A DNA stretch of 64,000 bases, from positions 85,546-149,545 of the forward strand of contig NZ_JAPYZZ010000014.1 of the NCBI RefSeq assembly GCF_027460065.1. The letters are read 5' to 3'. The position numbers and the translations under genes are program-made. Below, in pieces: positions 27,190 through 35,774 of this stretch; within the stretch, counting starts at the first letter, position 1, and each line of letters begins with the position of its first letter. This DNA is from Martinezella rhizogenes. Lineage in GTDB: Bacteria > Pseudomonadota > Alphaproteobacteria > Rhizobiales > Rhizobiaceae. Under the pieces are notes generated by a model, which saw only the letters and a list, made by a program, of their open reading frames with translations, ran no database searches and was not told where the DNA came from.

Positions 27190-28143
27190 ATGCTGAATTT
27201 TAAACGTCGATATTTTCCCGCAGCTCTCGCTGCGACCGTTCTTGCCGGCGCGGCCTTGTCTGCCGGTCTTGCCAACGCCGCCGAAAAGACCATCGCCCTG
27301 GTTCAGATCAACCAGCAGGCGCTGTTTTTCAACCAGATGAACGAAGGCGCGGAAAAAGCCGCCAAGGAAGCCGGCGTCAAGCTGGTGATCTTCAACGCCA
27401 ATAATGACCCCACCGCTCAGAACAGCGCGATCGAGACCTATATCCAGCAGAAGGTGGACGGCATTGCCGTTGTCGCCATCGATGTCAACGGCATCATGCC
27501 GGCTATAAAGCAGGCGGCGGCCGCCAATATTCCCGTCGTCGCGATTGACGCCATCCTGCCGGAAGGTCCGCAGAAGGCACAGATCGGCGTCGATAACGGC
27601 AAAGCCGGCGCCGACATGGGAAAATTCTTCCTCGATTATGTTAAGTCCGACATGGGCGGCAAAGCCAAGATCGGTGTCGTCGGTGCGCTGAACTCCTTCA
27701 TCCAGAATATTCGCCAGAAGGGTTTTGAAGACACGATCAAGGACAAGACCGGCATTGCGACGGCCGGCGTCGTTGATGGCCAGAACGTTCAGGACACCGC
27801 ACTATCGGCAGCGGAGAACCTGATCACCGGCAATCCTGATATGACCGCCATTTATGCCACCGGTGAACCGGCTCTTCTTGGAGCGGTCGCCGCCGTTGAA
27901 AGCCAGAGCAAGCAGAAAGACATCAAGGTCTTCGGTTGGGACCTGACCAAACAGGCGATCACCGGCATCGATGCGGGTTATGTCGCAGGCGTCATCCAAC
28001 AGGATCCTTCCGCGATGGGTGCAGCGGCGGTCAAGGCGCTCAAGACCGTCTCCGACGGCGGCACCGTTGAAAAGACCATCGCCGTGCCGGTTACCATCGT
28101 CACCAAGGCGAACGTCGAACCCTACCGCGCGGTCTTCAAATGA
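27190..28143 (+). CDS. Periplasmic sugar-binding protein, RbsB/FrcB-like
   Basis: A 317-residue solute-binding protein of the pentose/hexose class. The signal peptide runs MLNFKRRYFPAALAATVLAG to about LANA, and the mature part begins AEKTIALVQINQQALFFNQ. Typical phrases are VDGIAVVAIDVNGIMPA, IPVVAIDAI and VFGWDLTKQAITGID. The ATPase gene overlaps its stop by four bases. The ligand is probably a sugar or glycoside (inference from family). Confidence 0.9.
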   Translation: MLNFKRRYFPAALAATVLAGAALSAGLANAAEKTIALVQINQQALFFNQMNEGAEKAAKEAGVKLVIFNANNDPTAQNSAIETYIQQKVDGIAVVAIDVNGIMPAIKQAAAANIPVVAIDAILPEGPQKAQIGVDNGKAGADMGKFFLDYVKSDMGGKAKIGVVGALNSFIQNIRQKGFEDTIKDKTGIATAGVVDGQNVQDTALSAAENLITGNPDMTAIYATGEPALLGAVAAVESQSKQKDIKVFGWDLTKQAITGIDAGYVAGVIQQDPSAMGAAAVKALKTVSDGGTVEKTIAVPVTIVTKANVEPYRAVFK

Positions 28144-28943
28144 TTGCGGCCGGACAGCACACAGGCGCTGTCGACGGTGCCGGGGGAGATCTTCTCTCCC
28201 GGCAGCCCGATCGTGAAGCGCGTATCTCCCTGCGCAATATCCGCAAAACATTCGGCTCGCATCAGGCGCTACGCGGCGTCGATCTCGATATTTTCCCCGG
28301 CGAGTGCCTCGGTCTCGTCGGCGACAATGCGGCCGGTAAATCAACCCTCACCAAGGTGATTTCCGGCACCTACATACCCGATGAGGGCACAATCACGATG
28401 GAAGGCGAAGCCGTTCGCTTTTCGGGCCCCGCCGATGCCCGTAACCGCAACATCGAAATGGTCTTTCAGGATCTGAGCCTCTGTGACCATATCGACGTCG
28501 TCGGCAATCTCTTTCTCGGGCGCGAAATCACCAAAGGTCCGTTTCTCGACCGGCCGACCATGCTTTCAGAAGCCCGCAAGATGCTGGATGCACTGGAAAT
28601 CCGCATTCCGCGTCTCACCTCCAAGGTGGAGAAACTGTCCGGCGGCCAGCGGCAGGCAATCGCCATCGCGCGGGCGGCCTCCTTCAATCCGAAAGTCCTG
28701 ATCATGGATGAGCCGACATCGGCGCTTGCCGTTGCTGAAGTGGAGGCCGTGCTCTCGCTCATCAATCGTGTGAAGGCAAAGGGCGTGTCGGTCATCCTCA
28801 TCACCCACCGCCTTCAGGATCTCTTCCGTGTCTGCGACCGCATCGCCGTCATGTATGAGGGCACCAAGGTGGCGGAGCGCCAGATCAACGACACCAGCCT
28901 CGAGGATCTCGTTCGGCTGATCGTGGGAGGGCAACGTCATTGA
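28140..28943 (+). CDS. Sugar ABC transporter ATP-binding protein, single-domain FrcA-like
   Basis: A 267-residue ATPase with one nucleotide-binding domain, unlike the double-domain RbsA. Walker A is GDNAAGKST, signature LSGGQRQAIAIARA and Walker B VLIMDEPTSAL, with H-loop ILITHRLQDLFRVCDRI. The first 28 residues are a non-conserved extension overlapping the binding-protein end. This layout, with four-base overlaps to both neighbours, resembles the FrcBCA type of rhizobia. Confidence 0.9.
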   Translation: MIAAGQHTGAVDGAGGDLLSRQPDREARISLRNIRKTFGSHQALRGVDLDIFPGECLGLVGDNAAGKSTLTKVISGTYIPDEGTITMEGEAVRFSGPADARNRNIEMVFQDLSLCDHIDVVGNLFLGREITKGPFLDRPTMLSEARKMLDALEIRIPRLTSKVEKLSGGQRQAIAIARAASFNPKVLIMDEPTSALAVAEVEAVLSLINRVKAKGVSVILITHRLQDLFRVCDRIAVMYEGTKVAERQINDTSLEDLVRLIVGGQRH

Positions 28944-29944
28944 CCGTTTATACTGAACGCGCCAAAGGCTCACCGCTTTCGGATTTCTTCGCCGAGAATG
29001 CACAGGTGCTTTCCATCGCGGCTTTTTTTGCCCTCTGCATGGTATTCTTTTCCGTGACCACGGATACGTTTCTGACGGCCGGCAATCTTCTGAATGTTGT
29101 TCGGCAGGCCGCACCGATCCTGATCGTCTCCGTCGCCATGACATTCGTCATCATCACCGGCGGTATCGATCTGTCCGTCGGCTCGATGGTCGCCCTGATC
29201 AACGCGGTCGGCGCCATCCTGCTTGCGGCCGGTTACCCCTGGCCGCTGGTTGTCGTCGCCATGCTCGTGCTCGGCGGCGGGCTGGGCCTGGTACAGGGCT
29301 GGTTCATTGCCTATCAGGGAATTCCCGCCTTCATCGTCACGCTTGCCGGTCTCTCCATCCTGCGCGGCGTTGCCCTCTACATCACACAGGGCTATTCCGT
29401 GCCGATACCGGAAGCACCCGGGTTCTTTTACCTCGGGCGGGGTGATTTCCTCGGCATGCCGGTCCCTGCGCTGATCGGTGTTGTCGTTACCGTGATCGCC
29501 TATATCGTTCTTTCGAGCACCCGATATGGTCGTCGTGTGGTGGCCGTCGGCTCCAATCCCGAAGCGGCGCGCCGCGTGGGGATGCCAGCCAAATGGATCC
29601 TCGCCTCGGTCTATCTGGCCGCAGGCGTGGCGTCAGCCATTGCCGGCCTCATGATTGCGGCGCGGCTGGGGTCGGGATCGTCGAATGCAGCGGTTGGTTT
29701 CGAGCTTCAGGTGGTTGCTGCCGTGGTTCTGGGCGGCACATCGCTGATGGGCGGCCGAGGCACCATCCTCGGCACGGTGCTGGGCACCATGACCATCGCC
29801 GTAATCGGTAACGGTCTCATCCTCATGCACATCTCTCCCTTCTTCACCCAGATCGTGACGGGCGCCATCATCCTCGCCGCAATCTGGCTCAACACGCGCA
29901 TCTTCACCGCGAACTTCCGCCTTGGCGTGAAGAGAAAGGGCTGA
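28940..29944 (+). CDS. Sugar ABC transporter permease, RbsC/FrcC-like
   Basis: A 334-residue inner-membrane permease with 8-10 membrane segments. The family hallmark GGIDLSVGSMVALINAVGA is present, followed by GIPAFIVTLAGLSILRGVAL and the cytoplasmic NPEAARRVGMP loop. The late GGTSLMGGRGTILGTVLG is also typical of this family. It is the last transport gene of the operon; a phosphotriesterase-like gene begins four bases after its stop. Confidence 0.92.
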   Translation: MTVYTERAKGSPLSDFFAENAQVLSIAAFFALCMVFFSVTTDTFLTAGNLLNVVRQAAPILIVSVAMTFVIITGGIDLSVGSMVALINAVGAILLAAGYPWPLVVVAMLVLGGGLGLVQGWFIAYQGIPAFIVTLAGLSILRGVALYITQGYSVPIPEAPGFFYLGRGDFLGMPVPALIGVVVTVIAYIVLSSTRYGRRVVAVGSNPEAARRVGMPAKWILASVYLAAGVASAIAGLMIAARLGSGSSNAAVGFELQVVAAVVLGGTSLMGGRGTILGTVLGTMTIAVIGNGLILMHISPFFTQIVTGAIILAAIWLNTRIFTANFRLGVKRKG

Positions 29945-29948
29945 TGCG

Positions 29949-31016
29949 ATGACCACGGAACTGTCTGAAGGACATATCCGGTCGGGAAAGGTCATGACCG
30001 TGCGCGGCCCGATCGCTGCGGACCAGCTTGGCGTCACCCTGATGCACGAGCATATCCTCAACGATTGCCGTTGCTGGTGGCACGCCCCCAAGACGCCGGA
30101 GCGGCAATATCTTGCCGAAGGTTTCGTCTGCATGGAAATCCTCGGCGAGTTGCGTCAGGATCCCTTCGTCAACAAGCACAATATCACGCTGGATGACGAG
30201 CCGCTGGCGGTTGCGGAGCTGAAGGATTTCGCGGCTGCCGGTGGACAGACGATCGTGGAACCGACCTGTCAGGGCATCGGCAGAAATCCGCTAGCAATGC
30301 GGAGGATTTCACAAGCGACAGGGCTCAACATCGTCATGGGAGCGGGTTATTACCTTGCATCCTCCCACCCCGAAAAGGTGGCCGGGCTCACGGTCGAAGC
30401 CATAGGCGACGAGATCGTGCACGAGGCGCTCCACGGTGTCGATGGCACCGATGTCCGCATCGGCCTGATCGGCGAAATCGGCGTCTCCGCGGATTTCACG
30501 GCGGAAGAGGAAAAATCCCTGCGGGGAGCGGCGCAGGCACATGTTCGCACCGGTCTTCCCCTGATGGTTCATCTGCCGGGATGGCTTCGGCTGGGACACA
30601 GGGTTCTCGATATCGTCGCAGAGGAAGGTGCGGATCTCAACCACACCGTTCTTTGCCATATGAACCCGTCGCATGCGGATATTGCCTATCAGAGCGAACT
30701 CGCAGGCCGCGGCGCCTTCATCGAATACGACATGATCGGCATGGATTTTTTCTATGCCGACCAGCAGGTCCAGTGCCCCAGCGACGAGGACGCTGCGCGG
30801 TCGATCGTCACGCTGGTGGAAGGCGGTTACCTCGACCGCATTCTGCTTTCCCACGACGTCTTCCTGAAAATGATGCTGACGCGATATGGCGGCAATGGCT
30901 ACGCCTATATTCTCAGGCACTTCCTGCCGCGTCTGAAGCGGCACGGGCTCGACGACGCCATCCTTCAAACCCTTATGCGGGATAATCCGCGCTCGGTCTT
31001 CCAGGCGAAGACCTGA
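29949..31016 (+). CDS. Phosphotriesterase-family metal-dependent hydrolase
   Basis: A 355-residue amidohydrolase-fold protein. Metal ligands are visible as MHEHI (HxH, about residue 34), the bridging position in LIGEIGV, HLP near LMVHLPGW, CHMNPSHAD and the final Asp in LSHDVFLK. Glu occupies the place of the carboxylated Lys of true phosphotriesterases, as in E. coli PHP and many lactonase-like members. A lactone, phosphoester or N-acyl substrate is possible. Gene order suggests it acts just after uptake. Confidence 0.88.
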   Translation: MTTELSEGHIRSGKVMTVRGPIAADQLGVTLMHEHILNDCRCWWHAPKTPERQYLAEGFVCMEILGELRQDPFVNKHNITLDDEPLAVAELKDFAAAGGQTIVEPTCQGIGRNPLAMRRISQATGLNIVMGAGYYLASSHPEKVAGLTVEAIGDEIVHEALHGVDGTDVRIGLIGEIGVSADFTAEEEKSLRGAAQAHVRTGLPLMVHLPGWLRLGHRVLDIVAEEGADLNHTVLCHMNPSHADIAYQSELAGRGAFIEYDMIGMDFFYADQQVQCPSDEDAARSIVTLVEGGYLDRILLSHDVFLKMMLTRYGGNGYAYILRHFLPRLKRHGLDDAILQTLMRDNPRSVFQAKT

Positions 31017-31040
31017 CGAACCTATGGAAATGGAAAGATC

Positions 31041-31811
31041 ATGACAAAAAAAGTGCTCCTCGTCGGCGAAAGCTGGGTCAGCTCCGCCACCCACTACAAG
31101 GGCTTCGACCAGTTTGGCAGCGTCACCTTTCATCTGGGTGCAGAACCGCTGGTAAAGGCGCTGGAAGACAGCGAATACGAGCTGACCTACATGACCGCCC
31201 ATGATGCGGTGGAGAAGTTCCCCTTCGAGATAGCCGGGCTAGACGCGTATGACGTCATCATTCTCTCGGATATTGGCGCGAACTCCCTTCTGCTGCCGCC
31301 AGCCGTCTGGCTGCAGTCTAAGACCGTGCCGAACCGGTTGAAGCTTATCAAGGCGTGGGTGGAAAAGGGTGGCGGCCTGCTGATGGTTGGCGGCTATTTT
31401 TCCTTCCAGGGTATCGACGGCAAGGCTCGCTGGCGCCGCACACCGGTGGAAGATACGCTGCCCGTCACCTGCCTTCCGTGGGACGACCGCGTGGAAATTC
31501 CAGAGGGCTCGACGGCCGACATTCTGAAACCCGACCATCCGACCGTCGCAGGCCTTTCCGGCGAGTGGCCGCTTCTGCTTGGGGTGAACGAGGTCGAAGT
31601 GCGTGATCGCGCCGATGTCGAGGTGGTTGCCCGGCTGCCGGAAGATCAGGGGTCCCATCCCCTGCTCGTCACCGGACGTTTCGGCAAGGGCCGCACGGCC
31701 GCATGGACCTCCGACATCGGTCCGCACTGGCTCTCTCCCGCCTTCTGCGAATGGGACGGCTATGGGCGCCTATGGAAGAACATTCTCGGCTGGCTGACCG
31801 AAAAGCCGTGA
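31041..31811 (+). CDS. GATase1-like (class I glutamine amidotransferase-like) protein
   Basis: A 256-residue protein with a flavodoxin/GATase-like fold, in the group of putative glutamine amidotransferases found beside sugar operons. It opens with KKVLLVGESWVSSATHYKG. It carries YDVIILSDIGANSLLLPP and, at the expected nucleophile elbow, GGLLMVGGYFSFQGI, with no Cys at the turn, so it is unlikely to be a classical amidotransferase. The C-terminal part has GRFGKGRTAAWTSDIGPHW. It is 24 bases after the phosphotriesterase-like gene. The function is unknown. Confidence 0.75.
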   Translation: MTKKVLLVGESWVSSATHYKGFDQFGSVTFHLGAEPLVKALEDSEYELTYMTAHDAVEKFPFEIAGLDAYDVIILSDIGANSLLLPPAVWLQSKTVPNRLKLIKAWVEKGGGLLMVGGYFSFQGIDGKARWRRTPVEDTLPVTCLPWDDRVEIPEGSTADILKPDHPTVAGLSGEWPLLLGVNEVEVRDRADVEVVARLPEDQGSHPLLVTGRFGKGRTAAWTSDIGPHWLSPAFCEWDGYGRLWKNILGWLTEKP

Positions 31812-31820
31812 TCGGCAGGC

Positions 31821-32717
31821 TCAAGCCCGCAGGATGGTTGTCAGTTCTTCATTGCTGGGAAAGGCATCCTGCGTGCCAAGGCGGCTGACCGTGATGGCTG
31901 CGGCCCTCGCGGCATCCTCCAGGGCGCGCGCATCCACGGCAACGCCGCGGAGCATGGCTGAGGCAAGCGCAACACCCGTGAAACAATCGCCGGCACCCGT
32001 GGTGTCGACGATCGCGGCGGGCACAGCCGGCACCTCGATGGCACCATCGGCGGACACCAGCACACAGCCCTGTCCGCCGAGCGTGGCGATGACGAGGCCG
32101 ACACCGGCACGCAGCAGAAAAGCGCCAGCCCCGGCGCCATTCTCTCCGGTCAGCGCCTCTGCCTCGATGCGATTGAGGACGGCTATGTCGATGAAGGGCA
32201 GGACGCTTGCGAACCAGGGTTGCAGGGGGGACGGATTGAAGGCCGTAGTCAGCCCCTTCGATCTCGCAGCACTGAGGATGGCGAGAGTTGTTTCTTCCGA
32301 GAGATTGCCCTGCAGGACGACGAGGTCTCCGGATACGGCATCACCAAGTGCCTCCAGGGCCGCGTCTTTATCAAGCGCTGCGGCTGCCGACCGGGTGGTG
32401 ATGATCGAGTTTTCGCCGTCCGGGGTCGTCAGAATGATGGAGATATCGCTGGTGGCGCTGGCGACGGGAATGAGCTTTGGTGTCAGGCGCTCGGGGGTGA
32501 GCGCTTTTCCGATCGCAATGGCGCGGTCGTCCCTGCCGACGGCGGCGACCAGAGTGGTTTCAACGCCGCATCGTGAAAGAACAATGGCCTGGTTGCAGCC
32601 TTTGCCACCGAGGCTGCGCGAGGCCTGCTCGCCGAAGATTGAAGCGCCTGCCTCTGGCAGTGCGGCAATGGAATAGGTTTCATCAAGTGCGATATTGCCG
32701 ATAACAAAGGCACGCAT
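31821..32717 (-). CDS. PfkB/ribokinase-family carbohydrate kinase
   Basis: A 298-residue kinase. The N-terminal motif is RAFVIGNIALDETYS, the glycine-rich sugar site is SLGGKGCNQA, and the catalytic anion hole is VDTTGAGDCF with Asp as base. It would phosphorylate a sugar or nucleoside. It is transcribed against the surrounding operon and starts only 24 bases from the divergent BtpA-family gene, so its promoter must lie inside that coding region. No clear ribosome binding site precedes the ATG. The frame can be extended upstream, but the family N terminus starts here. Confidence 0.88.
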   Translation of the reverse strand: MRAFVIGNIALDETYSIAALPEAGASIFGEQASRSLGGKGCNQAIVLSRCGVETTLVAAVGRDDRAIAIGKALTPERLTPKLIPVASATSDISIILTTPDGENSIITTRSAAAALDKDAALEALGDAVSGDLVVLQGNLSEETTLAILSAARSKGLTTAFNPSPLQPWFASVLPFIDIAVLNRIEAEALTGENGAGAGAFLLRAGVGLVIATLGGQGCVLVSADGAIEVPAVPAAIVDTTGAGDCFTGVALASAMLRGVAVDARALEDAARAAAITVSRLGTQDAFPSNEELTTILRA

Positions 32718-32741
32718 GGAGAACTTTCGAAAGGGACTGAA

Positions 32742-33584
32742 ATGCAGACCATATCCGACAATGCGGCCAATGCTATCAAGGAAATTTTCGGTCGAAGCAA
32801 GGCGCTGATCGGCATGATCCATTGCCCGGCGTTCCCCGGAGCGCCGCGTTATCGGCAAGCGAGCATGGACACCATCTACGATGCTTGCATGCGCGATGCG
32901 GAACGGCTTGTCGAAGGCGGCATGCACGGTCTGATGATCGAAAACCATGGCGACGTGCCGTTCTCCAAGCCCGACGATATCGGGCCGGAAACATCAGCCT
33001 TCATGAGTGTGGTGACAGACCGTATCGTTCGCGCCGCCGGCGTTCCCGTTGGCGTCAACGTGCTGGCCAATGCTCCCATCCCGGCTTTCGCCATCGCCAT
33101 GGCGGGCGGGGCAAAGTTCATCCGTGTCAATCAATGGGCCAATGCCTATGTGGCCAATGAGGGTTTCATGGAGGGGCGTGCAGCCGAGGCGATGCGCTAC
33201 CGTTCGCTGCTGAGGGCAGAGCATATCAAGGTTTTTGCCGACAGCCATGTAAAGCACGGGGCCCACGCCATCACGGCGGATCGCAGCATTGATGAACTGA
33301 CGCGCGACCTCGCCTTCTTCGACGCCGACGGCGTCATCGCGACGGGCCAGCGCACCGGCAACAGCGCAACCATGGAAGAGATCGAGGAAATCGGTGCGGC
33401 AACCCATTTGCCGCTGCTGGTCGGCTCGGGTGTCAATGAAGGCAATATCGTCGAGATACTCAAACGGACCGATGGCGTTATCGTCGCTTCCTCACTCAAG
33501 GAGGGCGGCGTCTGGTGGAACCCGGTCGAACTGGCACGGGTACGCTCCTTTGTTGCCGCAGCCGGCCCCGGCCTCGAAGCGTGA
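32742..33584 (+). CDS. BtpA/SgcQ-family TIM-barrel protein
   Basis: A 280-residue protein of the BtpA family, named from a cyanobacterial photosystem I biogenesis factor and including E. coli SgcQ of a sugar operon. Characteristic stretches are ALIGMIHCPAFPGAPRY, GGMHGLMIENHGDVPF, GVNVLANAP and FADSHVKHGAHAITADRS. Since this is a non-photosynthetic context with an ABC transporter and sugar kinase, an enzymatic role such as cleavage of a glycosidic or nucleoside-like compound is more likely (inference). AAGGGA at good spacing supports the start. Confidence 0.85.
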   Translation: MQTISDNAANAIKEIFGRSKALIGMIHCPAFPGAPRYRQASMDTIYDACMRDAERLVEGGMHGLMIENHGDVPFSKPDDIGPETSAFMSVVTDRIVRAAGVPVGVNVLANAPIPAFAIAMAGGAKFIRVNQWANAYVANEGFMEGRAAEAMRYRSLLRAEHIKVFADSHVKHGAHAITADRSIDELTRDLAFFDADGVIATGQRTGNSATMEEIEEIGAATHLPLLVGSGVNEGNIVEILKRTDGVIVASSLKEGGVWWNPVELARVRSFVAAAGPGLEA

Positions 33585-33598
33585 AGGGGGATACTGCC

Positions 33599-34840
33599 AT
33601 GGCAAAATTTTCGATCAACGGTGAAAGACTGTTGGCAAATATCGACCGGTTTGCAGCGATCGGTGCAACCGCAAAGGGCGGCGTCAACCGGCAGGCGCTG
33701 ACTGCACTGGATCGCGAGGCAAAGCGGCTACTGACGAAACTTGCCATGGACAGGGGATTTTCCGTGTTTCAGGATCCCGTCGCCAATCTCTTCATCCGCA
33801 GGAGCGGCCGCGACGAAACTCTTCCACCGCTTCTGATCGGCAGCCACCTTGACAGCCAGCCCGCAGGTGGCCGGTTTGACGGAGCGTTGGGGACGCTTTC
33901 GGCATTCGAAGTTCTCGAAACACTCGAAGATTTGACGATTGAGACGGAGCGGCCCATTGAGGTTGTCGCCTTTACCAACGAGGAGGGTTGCCGTTTCGCC
34001 CCGGGCTGCATGGGATCAATGGCTTTCGCCTCCCGAACGATACCGCAGGACTGGCAGAAGCTATTTGCCACAGATAACGGAGCCGACTTTGCGGGAGAGC
34101 TTTCCGCAACCCTGGAAAGCCTGCCGGAAGCCACCATGCGCGATCTTGGTTTTCCGGTATCTGCTTATATCGAGGTTCACATCGAACAGGGCCCCTCCCT
34201 TGAGAAACAGGGAGTGCCGATTGGAATAGTGACGGGCATACAGGGCACACGCTGGCTGGAAGTATCAATCACCGGCCAGACCGCTCATGCGGGCACAACG
34301 GCACTGATGTACCGACGCGATCCGTTTCACGCGGCGGTCAATGCGCTTGGATCACTATTCTCCGCCATGATGCCTCAGGATCCAGCCGCTCGTTTCACGG
34401 TAGGGCGGATCGCACTGCAGCCCGGTGCGGTCAACGCCATTCCGCAGACCGCGGTTTTCACCGTCGACATACGGCACCCTTCATCCGAAACGCTTGATGC
34501 AATGGAGAGTAAAATCCGCGCGTTCACCCAGGCGGCCGCGAGGGAACAGAATTGTGAAGCGACAATCACGCAGCTCTTCGACATGCCGCCGGCGAATTTC
34601 CCGGAGGACATTCTCGCGACCTTGGACAGTGCCGCACAGGATCGGGGTTTTGTGACACGGCGAATGCTTTCCGGCGCGTTTCACGATGCGCTCTTCATGC
34701 ATCGTATCGCACCATCAGCCATGATTTTTGTCCCCTGTCGCGATGGTCTCAGTCACAATGAGGCCGAGCATGTCGAACCAGAACACAGCATAGCGGGATG
34801 CAACATGCTTTTAGCTTCAGTGCTTCAAATCCTCTCATAA
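33599..34840 (+). CDS. M20-family amidohydrolase, hydantoinase/carbamoylase type
   Basis: A 413-residue zinc hydrolase related to N-carbamoyl-L-amino-acid hydrolase, allantoate amidohydrolase and ureidoglycolate/ureidopropionate hydrolases. Metal ligands lie in LIGSHLDSQPAGGRFDGALG (His, Asp), TNEEGCRF (Glu-Glu) and EVHIEQGPSLEK (His). The dimerisation domain begins at TGQTAHAGTTALMYRRDP. The ATG at 33599 follows a GAAGGGGG motif, 14 bases past the BtpA-family stop, and an upstream alternative overlaps that gene. A ureido or N-carbamoyl group on the substrate is suggested. Confidence 0.9.
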   Translation: MAKFSINGERLLANIDRFAAIGATAKGGVNRQALTALDREAKRLLTKLAMDRGFSVFQDPVANLFIRRSGRDETLPPLLIGSHLDSQPAGGRFDGALGTLSAFEVLETLEDLTIETERPIEVVAFTNEEGCRFAPGCMGSMAFASRTIPQDWQKLFATDNGADFAGELSATLESLPEATMRDLGFPVSAYIEVHIEQGPSLEKQGVPIGIVTGIQGTRWLEVSITGQTAHAGTTALMYRRDPFHAAVNALGSLFSAMMPQDPAARFTVGRIALQPGAVNAIPQTAVFTVDIRHPSSETLDAMESKIRAFTQAAAREQNCEATITQLFDMPPANFPEDILATLDSAAQDRGFVTRRMLSGAFHDALFMHRIAPSAMIFVPCRDGLSHNEAEHVEPEHSIAGCNMLLASVLQILS

Positions 34841-35129
34841 GTCACGGCAACGTCATCCCCATTTTACCGACATACGGCTCAGCCTCGATCTCGAGCGGCG
34901 CCGAGGCGAAAAAAATAGAAACGACCGCTGTAGGTGTCTCGACGGGCAAGGTTTGGTCGACGAATCGGTAAAGGCAAGGTCAGCGTCATTCATCGGCGAT
35001 CGCCAAACTGCATATTAGAAGAAAGCCCGAGTACTTGCCCGCGCAAGATAAAATTTACCCTAAATTTTACTCATCTGAACCTTTTTTCGATCAGCCCGTT
35101 TGTCTGCGAATGCATACAGGGACGAAACG

Positions 35130-35327
35130 ATGCTGTGGAATCTGGAAAAAATTGAGAAAGAACGCACTGACCTTATTGAAGTAATTACAGGACTTACTCG
35201 TTTGGAGCGCCTGCAGCAGATCGACCGCAATATCCTTTCAGTGGAGATTGCGGCCCACATGACACGCCTTAGTGAATTGGACGCTGAGAGACAGAGATGC
35301 GGTTTGCTCCAGTCACAAATCGAGTAA
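35130..35327 (+). CDS. Small hypothetical coiled-coil protein
   Basis: A 65-residue protein, MLWNLEKIEKERTDLIEVI at the start, rich in Leu, Glu, Arg and Gln with heptad-like spacing. It has no cysteine pair, signal peptide or membrane segment. The ATG at 35130 is preceded by AGGGACG; a TTG at 35100 would add ten residues. It stands alone between the carbamoylase gene and the convergent cupin gene in a more AT-rich stretch. No family is recognised. Coding is likely but not certain. Confidence 0.5.
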   Translation: MLWNLEKIEKERTDLIEVITGLTRLERLQQIDRNILSVEIAAHMTRLSELDAERQRCGLLQSQIE

Positions 35328-35367
35328 TGTTGCGCTCCATCATCTGAGAGACACCCTATCCCAAACA

Positions 35368-35715
35368 TTATGGCTTTGGGATAACCGTTGCGAGCTTGCG
35401 AAACGTTGACAGGATTTCGAGACGGCTCGGGACACCTTTCGCAATGCTGACGATCGAACCCGGACCGATCTTCACCGGTTCGGCATCAGCCTGCGAATAG
35501 ATCGCCTCGCCCTCGACAACGACAAAGGTTTCCTCGAGGTCGCGACCCGGATAGTTGTAAACCCCAGGCTCGGCCTTCCAGACCGCGACGATAGTGCCGT
35601 TCTCGATCTGGTCCTGCCATATCTGGCGACGGTAGGAACCGCCGTCTCGGCCTTCGGCCGGCATGGCCGGAACAAGGTCAACGTCATCGGAAATATTGAA
35701 AATCGGCATTGTCAT
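35368..35715 (-). CDS. Cupin-domain protein
   Basis: A 115-residue single-domain cupin. The core strand region reads PGRDLEETFVVVEGEAIYSQADAEP and then IGPGSIVSIAKGVPSRLEI. The metal-binding His of classical cupins are largely absent (EETFVVVEGE lacks the HxH), so a binding rather than dioxygenase role is possible. It is the last gene of the MarR-linked opine/peptide-type operon, 60 bases after a flavoenzyme, resembling small cupins found beside PuuB-like oxidases. Confidence 0.8.
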   Translation of the reverse strand: MTMPIFNISDDVDLVPAMPAEGRDGGSYRRQIWQDQIENGTIVAVWKAEPGVYNYPGRDLEETFVVVEGEAIYSQADAEPVKIGPGSIVSIAKGVPSRLEILSTFRKLATVIPKP

Positions 35716-35774
35716 GGGAAGTCTCCTTGCTGTGTCTGTTGAGGGTTCGCACCAGCCTCATGGCCGTGCCGGCA

